Origin: Paenibacillus nasutitermitis
GTDB lineage: Bacteria; Bacillota; Bacilli; Paenibacillales; Paenibacillaceae
Direction of reading: 5' to 3'
Length of the DNA stretch: 64,000 nt
Assembly (NCBI RefSeq): GCF_014641075.1
Contig: NZ_BMHP01000001.1
Coordinates: 248,001-312,000, forward strand
The notes under the pieces were generated by a model, which saw nothing but the letters and a program-made list of their open reading frames with translations, made no database searches and had not been told where the DNA came from. Positions 52,232 through 60,641 of this stretch are shown here, piece after piece. The position numbers were made by a program, and so were the translations under genes. Every line of letters begins with the position of its first letter. Positions within the stretch are counted from its first letter, which is position 1.

Positions 52232-53050
52232 TCAGGAGGTTGTTTTCTCCGGTTCCGGGTATTCAACGCCTTTCGTATCGACGGTGACCTTTTTCATTTT
52301 TGGAGGATTTACAGCAAGCTCTGTACCGGCAGTATCCACGCTGACGATGGCGTCAACGGTTTCCAAACCTTTGGTAACTTTGCCGAAAGAGGCATACAGG
52401 CCGTCCAGACCTGTATTGCTGTCCACCATTATGAAAAATTGCGAGCCTGCGGAATCCATATCCCTGGCTCTGGCCATCGAGATTACGCCCCGTTCATGAA
52501 GCAGATTGTTTTCTACGCCATTCTTGGTGAATTCGCCTTTGATGCTGTAGCCGGGTCCGCCCGAGCCGCGACCATCCGGATCGCCGCCCTGGATCATAAA
52601 TCCGGGCATAACGCGGTGGAAGGTCAAGCCGTCATAGAAGCCTTTTTTGGCCAGAGAGATAAAGTTGTTGACTGTATTTGGCGCTGTTTTGGGATAAAGC
52701 TCAATCTCGATTGTTCCGCCGTCCTCCATTTCGATGGTAACAACGGGATTATCGCCCGAAGGAAGAGATCCATTTGTGCTGCCGCTGTTTGTATTGGCAT
52801 CCCCGGATTCTGCAGGAGGCGTCGAATTGGTATTTCCCGATGCGTTTCCTGACGTATTCCCGGGCGTATTGGCTGAATTGCTTCCGTTAGCGGCATTGGG
52901 CGTATTTTCTTTGGCTCCGCATGCGGAGAGCAGCAGTACCAGTGCCGTAAGCGAGATGGCCAGCAGAAGCTTCATGGAAGATTTGGTCCATTGCAGTTTG
53001 GGGCCGGATTGAGCTGGATGAAGATCCGGTGTGAAGCCTGTCCGATTCAT
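52232..53050 (-). CDS. Cyclophilin-type peptidyl-prolyl isomerase lipoprotein
   Basis: An extracytoplasmic foldase of 272 residues. A long n-region (25 residues), then a hydrophobic stretch and the lipobox LSAC with the lipidated Cys near residue 44. An Asn/Thr/Gly/Ser-rich linker (to about 105) is followed by a compact cyclophilin domain, with FHRVMPGFMIQGGDP, GPGYSIKGEF, SMARARDMDSAGSQFFIMV and GLDGLYASFGKV. The active-site Arg is in FHRV; the Trp that confers drug sensitivity in human cyclophilin is not seen (Leu in GLDGLYASFG). The start at 53050 has AGAGGG upstream. It would help fold secreted proteins, like PpiB or PrsA relatives. Confidence 0.93.
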   Translation of the reverse strand: MNRTGFTPDLHPAQSGPKLQWTKSSMKLLLAISLTALVLLLSACGAKENTPNAANGSNSANTPGNTSGNASGNTNSTPPAESGDANTNSGSTNGSLPSGDNPVVTIEMEDGGTIEIELYPKTAPNTVNNFISLAKKGFYDGLTFHRVMPGFMIQGGDPDGRGSGGPGYSIKGEFTKNGVENNLLHERGVISMARARDMDSAGSQFFIMVDSNTGLDGLYASFGKVTKGLETVDAIVSVDTAGTELAVNPPKMKKVTVDTKGVEYPEPEKTTS

Positions 53051-53265
53051 TGCTAGTCCCTCTTTTCATTTTTCTATTTTCTATGTTTTGGCGTAAGCAT
53101 CTGAGAACTATTCGACGGGTGTTTGTTGGAATCCTTTCCATTTAGGGTCCAAAATATGTGGAATTTGTGGATTTTTTAGTGTCCGAAGTTTGTCTGCTGC
53201 TAATATTATGCGGTCCAGCGAGCATATAATAGGAGGGCTATATCATTAAATTGTGAACATTTTTA

Positions 53266-53283
53266 ATTAATATGAGTATTAAT
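53266..53283 (+). promoter_or_regulatory. Inverted repeat upstream of the SR1P-like gene (site 1)
   Basis: ATTAATA and TATTAAT, perfect 7-base arms with a 4-base spacer, upstream of the -35. Candidate operator. Confidence 0.4.
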
Positions 53284-53289
53284 GTTGAT

Positions 53290-53302
53290 ATATGAGTCAT
53301 AT
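53290..53302 (+). promoter_or_regulatory. Palindrome upstream of the SR1P-like gene (site 2)
   Basis: ATATGA-G-TCATAT, a perfect 13-base palindrome 10 bases upstream of the -35 element. Candidate operator; CcpN, encoded next door, is a possible ligand. Confidence 0.45.
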
Positions 53303-53311
53303 TAATGTATA

Positions 53312-53339
53312 TTGAAGTCAATAGTACGACACATATAAT
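53312..53339 (+). promoter_or_regulatory. Promoter of the SR1P-like gene
   Basis: TTGAAG at 53312-53317, a 16-base spacer and TATAAT at 53334-53339. The rest of the 324-base gap from 53051 holds the two dyads and no other gene. Confidence 0.6.
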
Positions 53340-53374
53340 AAATTGTTTTCCAATCATGAGGAGGGATTCTCAAA

Positions 53375-53557
53375 ATGGGTATGGAAATCGGTTATCAATC
53401 ATCTGACAAGGACGCGTTGGAGCTCGGCGTCATTATCTGCAAGCATTGTTCCGAGATTATCGGCACGCTGCCGATGGACGGCTATAAGAAGGTGCACGGC
53501 ATTTGTCCGGATTTGGATTGCATGAAGACCGATGATCAGAAGGAATCAGCCGGATAA
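53375..53557 (+). CDS. Small zinc-ribbon-like protein resembling the GapA-binding peptide SR1P
   Basis: A 60-residue protein with the spacing GxIxCxxCxxxI, then GxCxxxxC (seen as GVIICKHCSEIIG and HGICPDLDC). This matches the layout of SR1P, the peptide encoded by the dual-function RNA SR1 of B. subtilis that binds GapA and promotes RNA degradation. It is longer than the 39-residue B. subtilis peptide, with extra N- and C-terminal polar tails. The location next to ccpN supports the call, as CcpN represses sr1 in B. subtilis. GAGGAGGG precedes ATG 53375. Confidence 0.65.
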   Translation: MGMEIGYQSSDKDALELGVIICKHCSEIIGTLPMDGYKKVHGICPDLDCMKTDDQKESAG

Positions 53558-53655
53558 AAAAAGACAGGTCAAACCAACTGAGCTGCGGTTGCTTCAACCT
53601 GCTTCCCAATTCTGATAATATGGAGGGATGAAGAAAGTCCAAGGAGGGGCGTCAT

Positions 53656-54315
53656 ATCGAACTTACATCCCGTCAACTGCAAATCGTCTCTATCGTCGAA
53701 CAGGATGCCCCTATTTCAGGGGAACAGATTGCGGATAAGCTTGACACCACTCGTCCGAGCATCCGGGCGGATCTGGCGCTGCTTGTGATGCTTCACGTGC
53801 TGGAGGCCAAGCCGAAGGTAGGCTACTCTCTTGGCCGCGCGTCGTCCGGGCAGGATTCCCGCTATCTGGAGCGTTTTCATCAACGCAAGGTGAAGGAGGT
53901 CCAATCCGCTCCGGTGGCTTTGTACGAGACTACAAGCGTAAGCGATGCCGTCGTGGCCCTATTCCTGGAGAATGTCGGAAGTCTTACGGTGGTGGACGCG
54001 CAGGGTTATCTGGCCGGAATTGTCTCCCGCAAGGATCTGCTGAAGGTTACGCTTGGCAACCAGGGAGCCGCTGCAATCCCAATCAGTCTGGTCATGACGC
54101 GCCACCCCAATGTCGTAACAGTTACACCGGAGTGTACGGTTGTCGAGGCGGCCCGCAAGCTGATTACCCATCAGGTGGACAGCTTGCCTGTGGTGCGGGA
54201 CGCGGATACACAAGGTTCGGGAAGCCGGCTGGAGGTAGTCGGCAGGATCTCGAAGACGACGATGACCCTTCTACTGCTTGAGCTGGCAACGGGCAAAACA
54301 CCAGAAGCCTTGTAA
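53656..54315 (+). CDS. ccpN: CcpN-like regulator of gluconeogenesis, apparent non-standard start
   Basis: About 219 residues (B. subtilis CcpN 212). An N-terminal winged helix (IELTSRQLQIV, ISGEQIADKLDTTRPSIRADLALL, KPKVGYSLG) is followed by two CBS domains (about 75-215; VSDAVVALFLENVGSLTVVD, MTRHPNVVTV). No ATG, GTG or TTG is in frame before the helix-turn-helix. AAGGAGGGG at 53641-53649 lies 6 bases before an in-frame ATC (53656), which is the best start in position. Starting at the first ATG (53785) would delete the DNA-binding helix. CcpN represses gapB and pckA in B. subtilis when glucose is present, and ppdK follows here. Confidence 0.8.
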   Translation: MELTSRQLQIVSIVEQDAPISGEQIADKLDTTRPSIRADLALLVMLHVLEAKPKVGYSLGRASSGQDSRYLERFHQRKVKEVQSAPVALYETTSVSDAVVALFLENVGSLTVVDAQGYLAGIVSRKDLLKVTLGNQGAAAIPISLVMTRHPNVVTVTPECTVVEAARKLITHQVDSLPVVRDADTQGSGSRLEVVGRISKTTMTLLLLELATGKTPEAL

Positions 54316-54328
54316 GATAACGGATCAA

Positions 54329-54357
54329 GGAAAGGACCGCATTGGCGGTCCTTTCAG
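54329..54357 (+). terminator. Hairpin between ccpN and ppdK
   Basis: GAAAGGACCGC pairs perfectly with GCGGTCCTTTC around a 4-base loop. No T run follows, so it may attenuate rather than stop transcription. Confidence 0.55.
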
Positions 54358-54495
54358 AAATAACCTGACGGGAAGCCGGTGCAGGAAAGGACTCTTTTAC
54401 CATTTTAAATGTAAATATATTCATAAAAAGGTTGAATTAACAATTTTATACATGCATTTATTCCCCTACATACAAGGAAAAGGAGTTCTTTTATC

Positions 54496-57177
54496 ATGAA
54501 TCAGAAACAAATATTCTCATTCTCCGAAGGTCATGCCAGCATGAAATCTTTATTGGGCGGCAAAGGGGCCAATCTGGCTGAAATGGCCCGCATCGGACTT
54601 CCGGTCCCGGCCGGATTTACCATTACGACAGATGCCTGCCGTATTTTTTTTCAAAAGGGAGAGCGCTTGACGGAAGATCTGTGGCAGCAAGCCAGGGGCG
54701 CACTGGCGGATTTGGAAGTTGCTACCGGTCAGGCATTCGGCGATCCGGGCCGTCCGCTCCTGCTGTCCGTAAGATCGGGTTCGGTAACCTCGATGCCAGG
54801 CATGATGGATACCATTCTAAATCTCGGTCTCAACGATCAAACGGTCAAAGGGTTTGCCGCATCGACGAATGACCCCCGCTTCGCGTATGATTGCTACCGC
54901 CGCTTGCTGCAGATGTTCGGACATGTGGTGATGGGCATTCCTTCACATCTTTTTGACCGTCTGCTGCAGGAATTAAAGAATGAAGAAGGCGTGCAGCAGG
55001 ACCAGGAAGTCTCTGCAGCAGGCTGGGAGAAGCTGATCGGCACGTTCAAGGCCTGTTATGTCGGCCAGACCGGCCGTGAGTTCCCTCAGGATGTGAGCGA
55101 GCAGCTGCGTCTGGCAGTGGAAGCGGTCTTCCGTTCGTGGAATACGAGCAGGGCACAGATTTACCGCAAAATTAACAGCATTCCCGACGATCAAGGGACG
55201 GCGGTTAATGTGCAGTCGATGGTTTTCGGCAATAAAGGCAACGATAGCGGAACAGGAGTCATCTTTACACGCAACCCCTCCACGGGCGAGAGGGGGTTGT
55301 ACGGGGAATATCTCATCAATGCGCAGGGCGAGGATGTGGTAGCGGGAGTGCGGACGCCGCAGCCGATAGCGTCCTTGAATCATGAGCTTCCAGATATTTA
55401 TAAGCAGTTGAACGATACGGCTGAGCTGTTGGAAAATCATTATCGCGACATGCAGGATATCGAATTTACGGTTGAAGGCGGAAGGCTGTTCCTGCTTCAG
55501 ACCCGGGCCGGCAAACGCAATGCCCAAGCCTCCATGAAAATCGCCGTCGATCTGGTTAAAGAAGGGGTGCTGCGCAAAGAGGAAGCGCTGCAGCGTATCG
55601 AACCCGGGCATCTGGATCAGCTGCTGCATCGCGGTATCGAAGAAGAGCTGGTCCACGGTGTTATCGCTTCGGGGCTTCCAGCCTCCCCAGGGGCTGCGGT
55701 CGGCCAGGTCGTCTTTGATGCGGATATGGCCGAAGCCTGGAGCCGGGAAGGCAAAGCCGTCATCCTGGTCCGGTCGGAAACGACGCCGGAGGACATTCAT
55801 GGCGTGCTGGCTGCCGAGGGCGTGTTAACCAGCAGAGGCGGGATGACCAGCCATGCAGCCGTGGTGGCAAGAGGCATGGGCAAGCCATGCGTATGCGGCT
55901 GCGAGGCGATTCATATTACGGCGGCTGAGAAGTATTTTGAAGCCGGGGAGATAAAAGTCGCCGAAGGGGATTGGATCACGCTGGACGGCGGAACGGGAAG
56001 AGTCATTGCCGGCATCGTGCCGCTTCGCGAAGCGGAGATGACGCCGGAGCTGCTGCAGATGCTGGAATGGGCTGATGAGATCAGGACGATGAAGGTGCTT
56101 GCCAACGCCGATAATCCCAAGGATGCGCAAGCTGCGCGAATGCTGGGTGCGGAAGGGGTCGGACTGTGCCGGACGGAGCATATGTTTCTCTCGCCGGAGA
56201 GACTGCCGCTCGTCAGGGAAATGATCCTGGCAGACAGCAGGGAGACCCGCGATCTTGCGCTGGCCAAGCTGCTGCCGCTGCAGCGGCAGGACTTTGAGGA
56301 TATTTTCCGGGCGATGGATGGCCTGCCGGTGACGATCCGTCTTCTGGATCCGCCTTTGCATGAATTTTTACCGCAGAGCTCGGAGCTGCAGCAGAAGCTG
56401 CATGAGCTGAGCGGAGACGGACCGGAAGCGCAGCAGGAGAGACACGAGCTGCGCAAGCTGCTCGCCAAGGTACAGCACCTTCATGAAGCCAATCCGATGC
56501 TGGGCCAGCGGGGCTGCCGGCTCGGGATCGTGTATCCGGAAATCTATAATATGCAGATTGAAGCGATCTTTAAAGCCGTATTGACCTGTAAGACGGAAGG
56601 AATAACGGTCATTCCTGAAATCATGGTGCCCTTGGTCGGACATGATACGGAGCTTAAGCTGCTGAGGGAAAACATCGACAAAGCCGCTGCAAGGATCGTG
56701 GAACATGAAGGGCAACAAAACCTGTCCTATAAGGTTGGAACCATGATTGAGGTGCCACGTGCTGCGCTTACGGCCCGTAAAATTGCCGCCTATGCAGATT
56801 TCTTCTCTTTTGGCACAAATGATCTGACGCAGATGACGCTTGGCTACAGCCGGGATGATGCGGAGGGGAAATTTATGTCCCGGTACATCGATGAGAAGCT
56901 GCTCCCCTATAATCCGTTTCAGGTGCTGGATACCGAAGGCGTCGGACAGTTGATTGAAATGGCCGTGCTGACGGGCAGAGCGGTCCGTCCTGCGCTGAAG
57001 ACGGGAATATGCGGGGAGCATGGTGGGGATAAAGCATCGATTGCGTTCTGCCTGCGGGCGGGGCTCGATTATGTCAGCTGCTCGCCATACCGCGTTCCGC
57101 TGGCCAGAATCGCTGCCGCCCAAGCATGGCTTGATATTCAAAGGGACGACAGCCAGGAGAAACCGGAAGCCGTATAA
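54496..57177 (+). CDS. ppdK: Pyruvate, phosphate dikinase
   Basis: Interconverts pyruvate, ATP and phosphate with phosphoenolpyruvate, AMP and pyrophosphate. 893 residues, the normal length. N-terminal ATP-grasp part (GGKGANLAEMARIGLPVPAGF, SVTSMPGMMDTILNLG, NPSTGERGLYGEYL), swivelling phosphohistidine domain with the catalytic His in GGMTSHAAVVARGMGKPCV, and C-terminal PEP-binding barrel with the catalytic Cys in GICGEHGGD. AAGGAG precedes ATG 54496. It lies downstream of ccpN, so it probably serves PEP formation for gluconeogenesis. The bifunctional PPDK regulatory kinase that usually sits with ccpN in Bacillales (yqfL type) is not present between them or elsewhere in the window. Confidence 0.97.
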   Translation: MNQKQIFSFSEGHASMKSLLGGKGANLAEMARIGLPVPAGFTITTDACRIFFQKGERLTEDLWQQARGALADLEVATGQAFGDPGRPLLLSVRSGSVTSMPGMMDTILNLGLNDQTVKGFAASTNDPRFAYDCYRRLLQMFGHVVMGIPSHLFDRLLQELKNEEGVQQDQEVSAAGWEKLIGTFKACYVGQTGREFPQDVSEQLRLAVEAVFRSWNTSRAQIYRKINSIPDDQGTAVNVQSMVFGNKGNDSGTGVIFTRNPSTGERGLYGEYLINAQGEDVVAGVRTPQPIASLNHELPDIYKQLNDTAELLENHYRDMQDIEFTVEGGRLFLLQTRAGKRNAQASMKIAVDLVKEGVLRKEEALQRIEPGHLDQLLHRGIEEELVHGVIASGLPASPGAAVGQVVFDADMAEAWSREGKAVILVRSETTPEDIHGVLAAEGVLTSRGGMTSHAAVVARGMGKPCVCGCEAIHITAAEKYFEAGEIKVAEGDWITLDGGTGRVIAGIVPLREAEMTPELLQMLEWADEIRTMKVLANADNPKDAQAARMLGAEGVGLCRTEHMFLSPERLPLVREMILADSRETRDLALAKLLPLQRQDFEDIFRAMDGLPVTIRLLDPPLHEFLPQSSELQQKLHELSGDGPEAQQERHELRKLLAKVQHLHEANPMLGQRGCRLGIVYPEIYNMQIEAIFKAVLTCKTEGITVIPEIMVPLVGHDTELKLLRENIDKAAARIVEHEGQQNLSYKVGTMIEVPRAALTARKIAAYADFFSFGTNDLTQMTLGYSRDDAEGKFMSRYIDEKLLPYNPFQVLDTEGVGQLIEMAVLTGRAVRPALKTGICGEHGGDKASIAFCLRAGLDYVSCSPYRVPLARIAAAQAWLDIQRDDSQEKPEAV

Positions 57178-57218
57178 CCGTTAGACGGCAGTTTACCGCC
57201 TTTCGTCGTGATTTCACC

Positions 57219-57261
57219 CAAAGACAACCCCCGGAGCCGCTGGCTTCGGGGGTTGTCTTTG
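57219..57261. terminator. Terminator after ppdK
   Basis: AAGACAACCCCCG pairs with CGGGGGTTGTCTT. It is shared by the convergent BrkB-type gene. Confidence 0.8.
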
Positions 57262-57314
57262 GGTTCCATCCTGCTGTATCAGTCAGCCACAGGTCGATGA
57301 GCTGAAAAAGATGT

Positions 57315-58313
57315 TTATTTGGCGTCCGCTTTTTTGCCTCGCTTGAAGAATGGAAACGGGATCGAGAAACGTTTGCAGTCTGCTTTCATTTTGCCGTGCT
57401 TATCGAAGTGAAGCGAAGCGTTGATTTCACCGCCAAGCACAATAATAATGCTCGACAGATAGAGCCATGTAAGCAGTACGATAATCCCGCCGATACTGCC
57501 GTAGGTTTTGGAGTAATTGCTGAAATTGTTCACGTAAAAGGAGAAACATAACGAAGTGATAATCCAGCCAAAAGTGGCGAACAGCGCGCCGGGCACCACT
57601 TCTCGGAAACGCAGCCGCAGATTGGGCGCGAACAGATACATGCAAGCAAAAACGACAGCCATAACGATGATCGGGATGGCAAATTGCGCTACGGTCCAAA
57701 CCATATCGAAACTGCCAGGCAACTGCGTCCATTTGTACAGCATATCTCCGATTACTCTGCCGAAGATCAGCATGACCATACTGAACAGAATGACCAGAGC
57801 CAGTACGAAGGTGAATATAAGCGAATACGCTTTGACTTTCCAGAACGGTCTGGTCTCCTCAACATCATAGGCTTTATTTAAAGCTTTCATGACGGCATTA
57901 ATCCCATTGGACGCCGACCATAACGTGATGATCAAACCAACGGAGAGCAGAGAGCCGCTTCTTGAAGCCTGAATCTCGCTGAATGTGCTGCTGATGGTTT
58001 TGGTTGAGAGCTCCGGCATGACCAGCTGGATTTGTTCGATAACATCCTGCAGCGTCAAATTGGCGAAGCTGAGGACAGCGATAATGAAGATCAGGAACGG
58101 GAAAAAAGAAAGAATCAAATAATACGTCAGCTGTGCTGCCAGGGCCGGCACTTCGTCATCTTGAAAACGGCAGTATAAATTTTGGGCAAAATCCATGAAG
58201 GTTCTGCGTTTTTTTATATCGCTGCCGGCTTGGGAGCCAGTCGCTTTGTCAGGATATTGAATAACGACATTAGACTTCCCCTTGACAGAGTCTGGACCCA
58301 CTAGTTTAGCCAC
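57315..58313 (-). CDS. YihY/BrkB-family membrane protein
   Basis: Inner-membrane protein of about 332 residues with six hydrophobic helices. Family features: FCRFQDDEVPALAAQLTYYLILSFFPFLIF at the first helix (the conserved AAQLTYY), LWSASNGINAVMKALNKAYDV in the middle, and GSIGGIIVLLTWLYLSSIIIVLGGEINA near the end. The family was once called ribonuclease BN, but that is wrong for these proteins; their transport or structural role is unknown. The GTG start at 58313 has AAGGAGG 9 bases upstream; the frame is open 48 codons further without a site. The C-terminal tail is strongly basic. Confidence 0.88.
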   Translation of the reverse strand: MAKLVGPDSVKGKSNVVIQYPDKATGSQAGSDIKKRRTFMDFAQNLYCRFQDDEVPALAAQLTYYLILSFFPFLIFIIAVLSFANLTLQDVIEQIQLVMPELSTKTISSTFSEIQASRSGSLLSVGLIITLWSASNGINAVMKALNKAYDVEETRPFWKVKAYSLIFTFVLALVILFSMVMLIFGRVIGDMLYKWTQLPGSFDMVWTVAQFAIPIIVMAVVFACMYLFAPNLRLRFREVVPGALFATFGWIITSLCFSFYVNNFSNYSKTYGSIGGIIVLLTWLYLSSIIIVLGGEINASLHFDKHGKMKADCKRFSIPFPFFKRGKKADAK

Positions 58314-58579
58314 TGCACTCAACCTCCTTCCATGAATACATTTGTAATTACCCGGGGACTCCCCCTGTAAACCTGTCCCTGCTTTATATTTATTCCACAG
58401 ATGGAAAAGAAGACACACTCTTGTTGATTCCCTTGTGAATTTATTCATTTCCCTCAAGAGATTAACGTGGAATTCGCCCGCATTGCCGTTTAATGATGGC
58501 AGTACGGGTGTAATTCATATAGTGGTGGGGCAAGCATCCAGGTCTCATCTGATAACCTCCGGGGGGATAAAGAACAGGA

Positions 58580-59296
58580 ATGAAAAAGATATTGATTATT
58601 GAGGACCACGGGGTGATATCGAAGCTCCGAAAGGATACTTTAGAAGCCGGCGGCTATGCCGTGGAGCTTGCGGCAAGCGCAGACGCAGGCGTGCAGAAAG
58701 CAATGAAAGAACCCTTTGCCATGATCATTCTGGACCTGGCGGTCCCGGGCAGAGATGGCTTCGATATCTGCAAGATTTTCCGTCAGACAGCAGATGCGCC
58801 CATAATGATGATACTAGCCACGCACGAAGAGGTCGATTCAATCAGAATACTGGGCCTTGGAGCGGATGATTATTTGGTGAAACCGTACAGCATGGACGAG
58901 TTTATGGCGCGGGTCGGCGTTCAATTGTCCCGTCATTTACCCAATAATGAACAGCAAGCACATACTGACACAGCGGAAATCAGCCCGCATAATCCATTCC
59001 GTGCCGGAATCTTGCTCATCGACAGGCTGGCACGGAAGGTATATGTGGAAGAATGCGAGGTGGCGTTGACCGCCAAGGAATTGGACTTGCTGCTGTACCT
59101 GGCGGCTAATCCTAACCGGGTATTTACCAAAGAGGAGCTGTTTGAGCGGGTTTGGGGCCTGGATTCAATGGGCGATCTCCCTACAGTAACGGTACATATC
59201 AGCAAACTGAGGGAGAAAATCGAGCAGAATCCTTCCAAACCGCAGGTAATCGAGACCGTTTGGGGCTCAGGCTACCGGTTCAATAAACAAGAATAG
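58580..59296 (+). CDS. Orphan OmpR-family response regulator
   Basis: A 238-residue regulator. The receiver domain (1-115) has Glu8-Asp9, the phosphorylation Asp52 in ILDLAVPGRDG, and the conserved Lys in DDYLVKPY. The C-terminal winged helix (about 145-235) has ALTAKELDLLLYLAANPNRVF, WGLDSMGDLPTVTVHISKLREKIE and a C-terminal wing GSGYRF. GGGGGG precedes ATG 58580. No kinase gene is adjacent, so it depends on a distant kinase or on another input. It is divergent from the BrkB-type gene with a 266-base gap in which I see no clear promoter. Confidence 0.92.
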   Translation: MKKILIIEDHGVISKLRKDTLEAGGYAVELAASADAGVQKAMKEPFAMIILDLAVPGRDGFDICKIFRQTADAPIMMILATHEEVDSIRILGLGADDYLVKPYSMDEFMARVGVQLSRHLPNNEQQAHTDTAEISPHNPFRAGILLIDRLARKVYVEECEVALTAKELDLLLYLAANPNRVFTKEELFERVWGLDSMGDLPTVTVHISKLREKIEQNPSKPQVIETVWGSGYRFNKQE

Positions 59297-59318
59297 CAGC
59301 ATAGCTTGCCCGCGCAGC

Positions 59319-59350
59319 AGCCGCCTGAGCTTACCCGGGCGGTTGTTTCT
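59319..59350. terminator. Possible shared terminator of convergent genes
   Basis: CAGCCGCC pairs with GGGCGGTTG around an 11-base loop. It ends in TTTCT. Confidence 0.5.
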
Positions 59351-59963
59351 ATCGAGAAGCCGCCGTATCCTGGTTGACAGCTATGATTCCATATTTTTGG
59401 GGCGAGCCTGTTGTGGCGCCAAACCAGACTTCTCCATTGCCTACCATTACGCCCTTGGCGTTAACGAATAGGTTATCTTTTTTTTGATTAGCCAGCGCTT
59501 CTTTTACGGAAACGGTAAATATAGTGTCGTACTTAGCGACAAAGTCCTCTTTGTTATTGATGGAAACAGAGCCTTTGGCGTCATTGACTCTCATCGGAAA
59601 CAGCACATAAGCAGCAACTTTATTCGGATCTCCATCAGCTACGGCTGACTTCACCTGATCAAATACCGCTTCAAAGGCGGAAGGGTCGTCAATACCTGCA
59701 GCGGAATAAGGATTGTTTGTTTCTGCGGGTTTGGATTCGGCAGGTGGCCGCCCCTCTGCGGACTGTCCCGTTTGCGGCTGGACATTGTTATTGGCAGTGT
59801 TTTCGCTCCCACTAGCAGGGTCAGATTTGCCGGTACTGGTATCAAGTGAAGGGTTGGAACTGCATCCGGCAGTCAGCAGGAGACCGGCCAGGAGCAGGGT
59901 TGCGCTTCTATTATGAGGCTGCCTTGCAGGGAATTTCAATCTTGAACGCATCGTTCTTTGCAT
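59349..59963 (-). CDS. Putative lipoprotein of unknown function
   Basis: A 204-residue protein exported as a lipoprotein: an extended basic n-region (RSRLKFPARQPHNR), a hydrophobic core and the lipobox LTAGC with the Cys near residue 34. A Ser/Asn/Pro/Glu-rich linker runs to about residue 90, then a compact domain of about 110 residues (FEAVFDQVKSAVADGDPNKVAAYVLFP; FVAKYDTIFTVSVKEAL; VMVGNGEVWFGA). The layout of the domain is reminiscent of small NTF2-like folds, but I cannot name the family. The start is ATG 59963 or 59951, both near GGATGAG. Confidence 0.75.
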   Translation of the reverse strand: MQRTMRSRLKFPARQPHNRSATLLLAGLLLTAGCSSNPSLDTSTGKSDPASGSENTANNNVQPQTGQSAEGRPPAESKPAETNNPYSAAGIDDPSAFEAVFDQVKSAVADGDPNKVAAYVLFPMRVNDAKGSVSINNKEDFVAKYDTIFTVSVKEALANQKKDNLFVNAKGVMVGNGEVWFGATTGSPQKYGIIAVNQDTAASR

Positions 59964-60125
59964 GGAGGCTCATCCTTTCTTGAAAGTGATCGTTTAGAAT
60001 AATTAAAGCTGCGGGAAAAATTAAAAACTTCTTGTCCATTTTTTTTGACAAGTCAGCTGTCCATGGTACCATTAGGTATTATTTGGCGTCTTGGGACAGC
60101 CGGTGCGAGGAAGGAGAGGCATGTA

Positions 60126-60536
60126 ATGAAGGTTATTACCTCTATAATGGTCCGTTCAACCGAAATTGATGTAAACGGTCATGTGAACAATGCCAAGTAT
60201 TTGGAATATCTCGAATGGGGACGAGAAGAATGGTACGAACAGGCGGGACTTCCTTATGATGAATTTCTGCGGCTGGGCATACAGACTGTAACTGTGAATA
60301 TCAACATTAATTACCGCAAAGAATGCAGGCAAAATGACCGACTGCAGGTTATTACAGTGCCGGAACGGGCGGGCAGAACAAGTTATGTCTTAAGCCAGCA
60401 TATCTGTAGCGAAGAGGACGGCGTGCGGGCCGATGCGCTCATTACCTGCGTCACAATGGATGCCAGTACCCGCAAGAGCAGGGAGCTTCCCCCGGAGCTG
60501 CGCCGTTTATTCCCTGGCGGAGAGCTTCACCGCTAG
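60126..60536 (+). CDS. Hotdog-fold acyl-CoA thioesterase (YbgC/FadM type)
   Basis: Hydrolyses acyl-CoA or related thioesters in the cytoplasm. 136 residues with a single hotdog domain: VRSTEIDVNGHVNNAKYLEYLEWGREEW contains the family Asp (EIDVNGHV) used in catalysis, and NININYRKECRQNDRLQV follows. AGGAGAGG lies 6 bases before ATG 60126; an ATG at 60121 runs into a stop at once. It stands alone between a lipoprotein gene and kduI. Preferred acyl chain unknown. Confidence 0.9.
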   Translation: MKVITSIMVRSTEIDVNGHVNNAKYLEYLEWGREEWYEQAGLPYDEFLRLGIQTVTVNININYRKECRQNDRLQVITVPERAGRTSYVLSQHICSEEDGVRADALITCVTMDASTRKSRELPPELRRLFPGGELHR

Positions 60537-60591
60537 CGACACAAACTCCCTTTCACGTTTTTTTATACTTCCTCTCCTGTGAATTTTATAC

Positions 60592-60627
60592 TATAATGAT
60601 CACAAACAAACCAAAACGAACATTATA
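60592..60627 (+). promoter_or_regulatory. Inverted repeat and -10-like element upstream of kduI
   Basis: TATAATG at 60592-60598 and CATTATA at 60621-60627 form perfect arms around a CA/A-rich centre with CAAA repeats. The TATAAT could serve as the -10, but no good -35 is seen. Candidate target of the DeoR-type regulator encoded in the operon. Confidence 0.4.
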
Positions 60628-60641
60628 GGAGGAAAAAGGAA

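Noticed and set aside
53571..53607. Hairpin after the SR1P-like gene as a terminator
   Set aside because: The stem is broken by several mismatches and no T run follows.
53785..53787. ATG 53785 as the ccpN start
   Set aside because: It would remove the helix-turn-helix that is clearly conserved upstream in the same frame.
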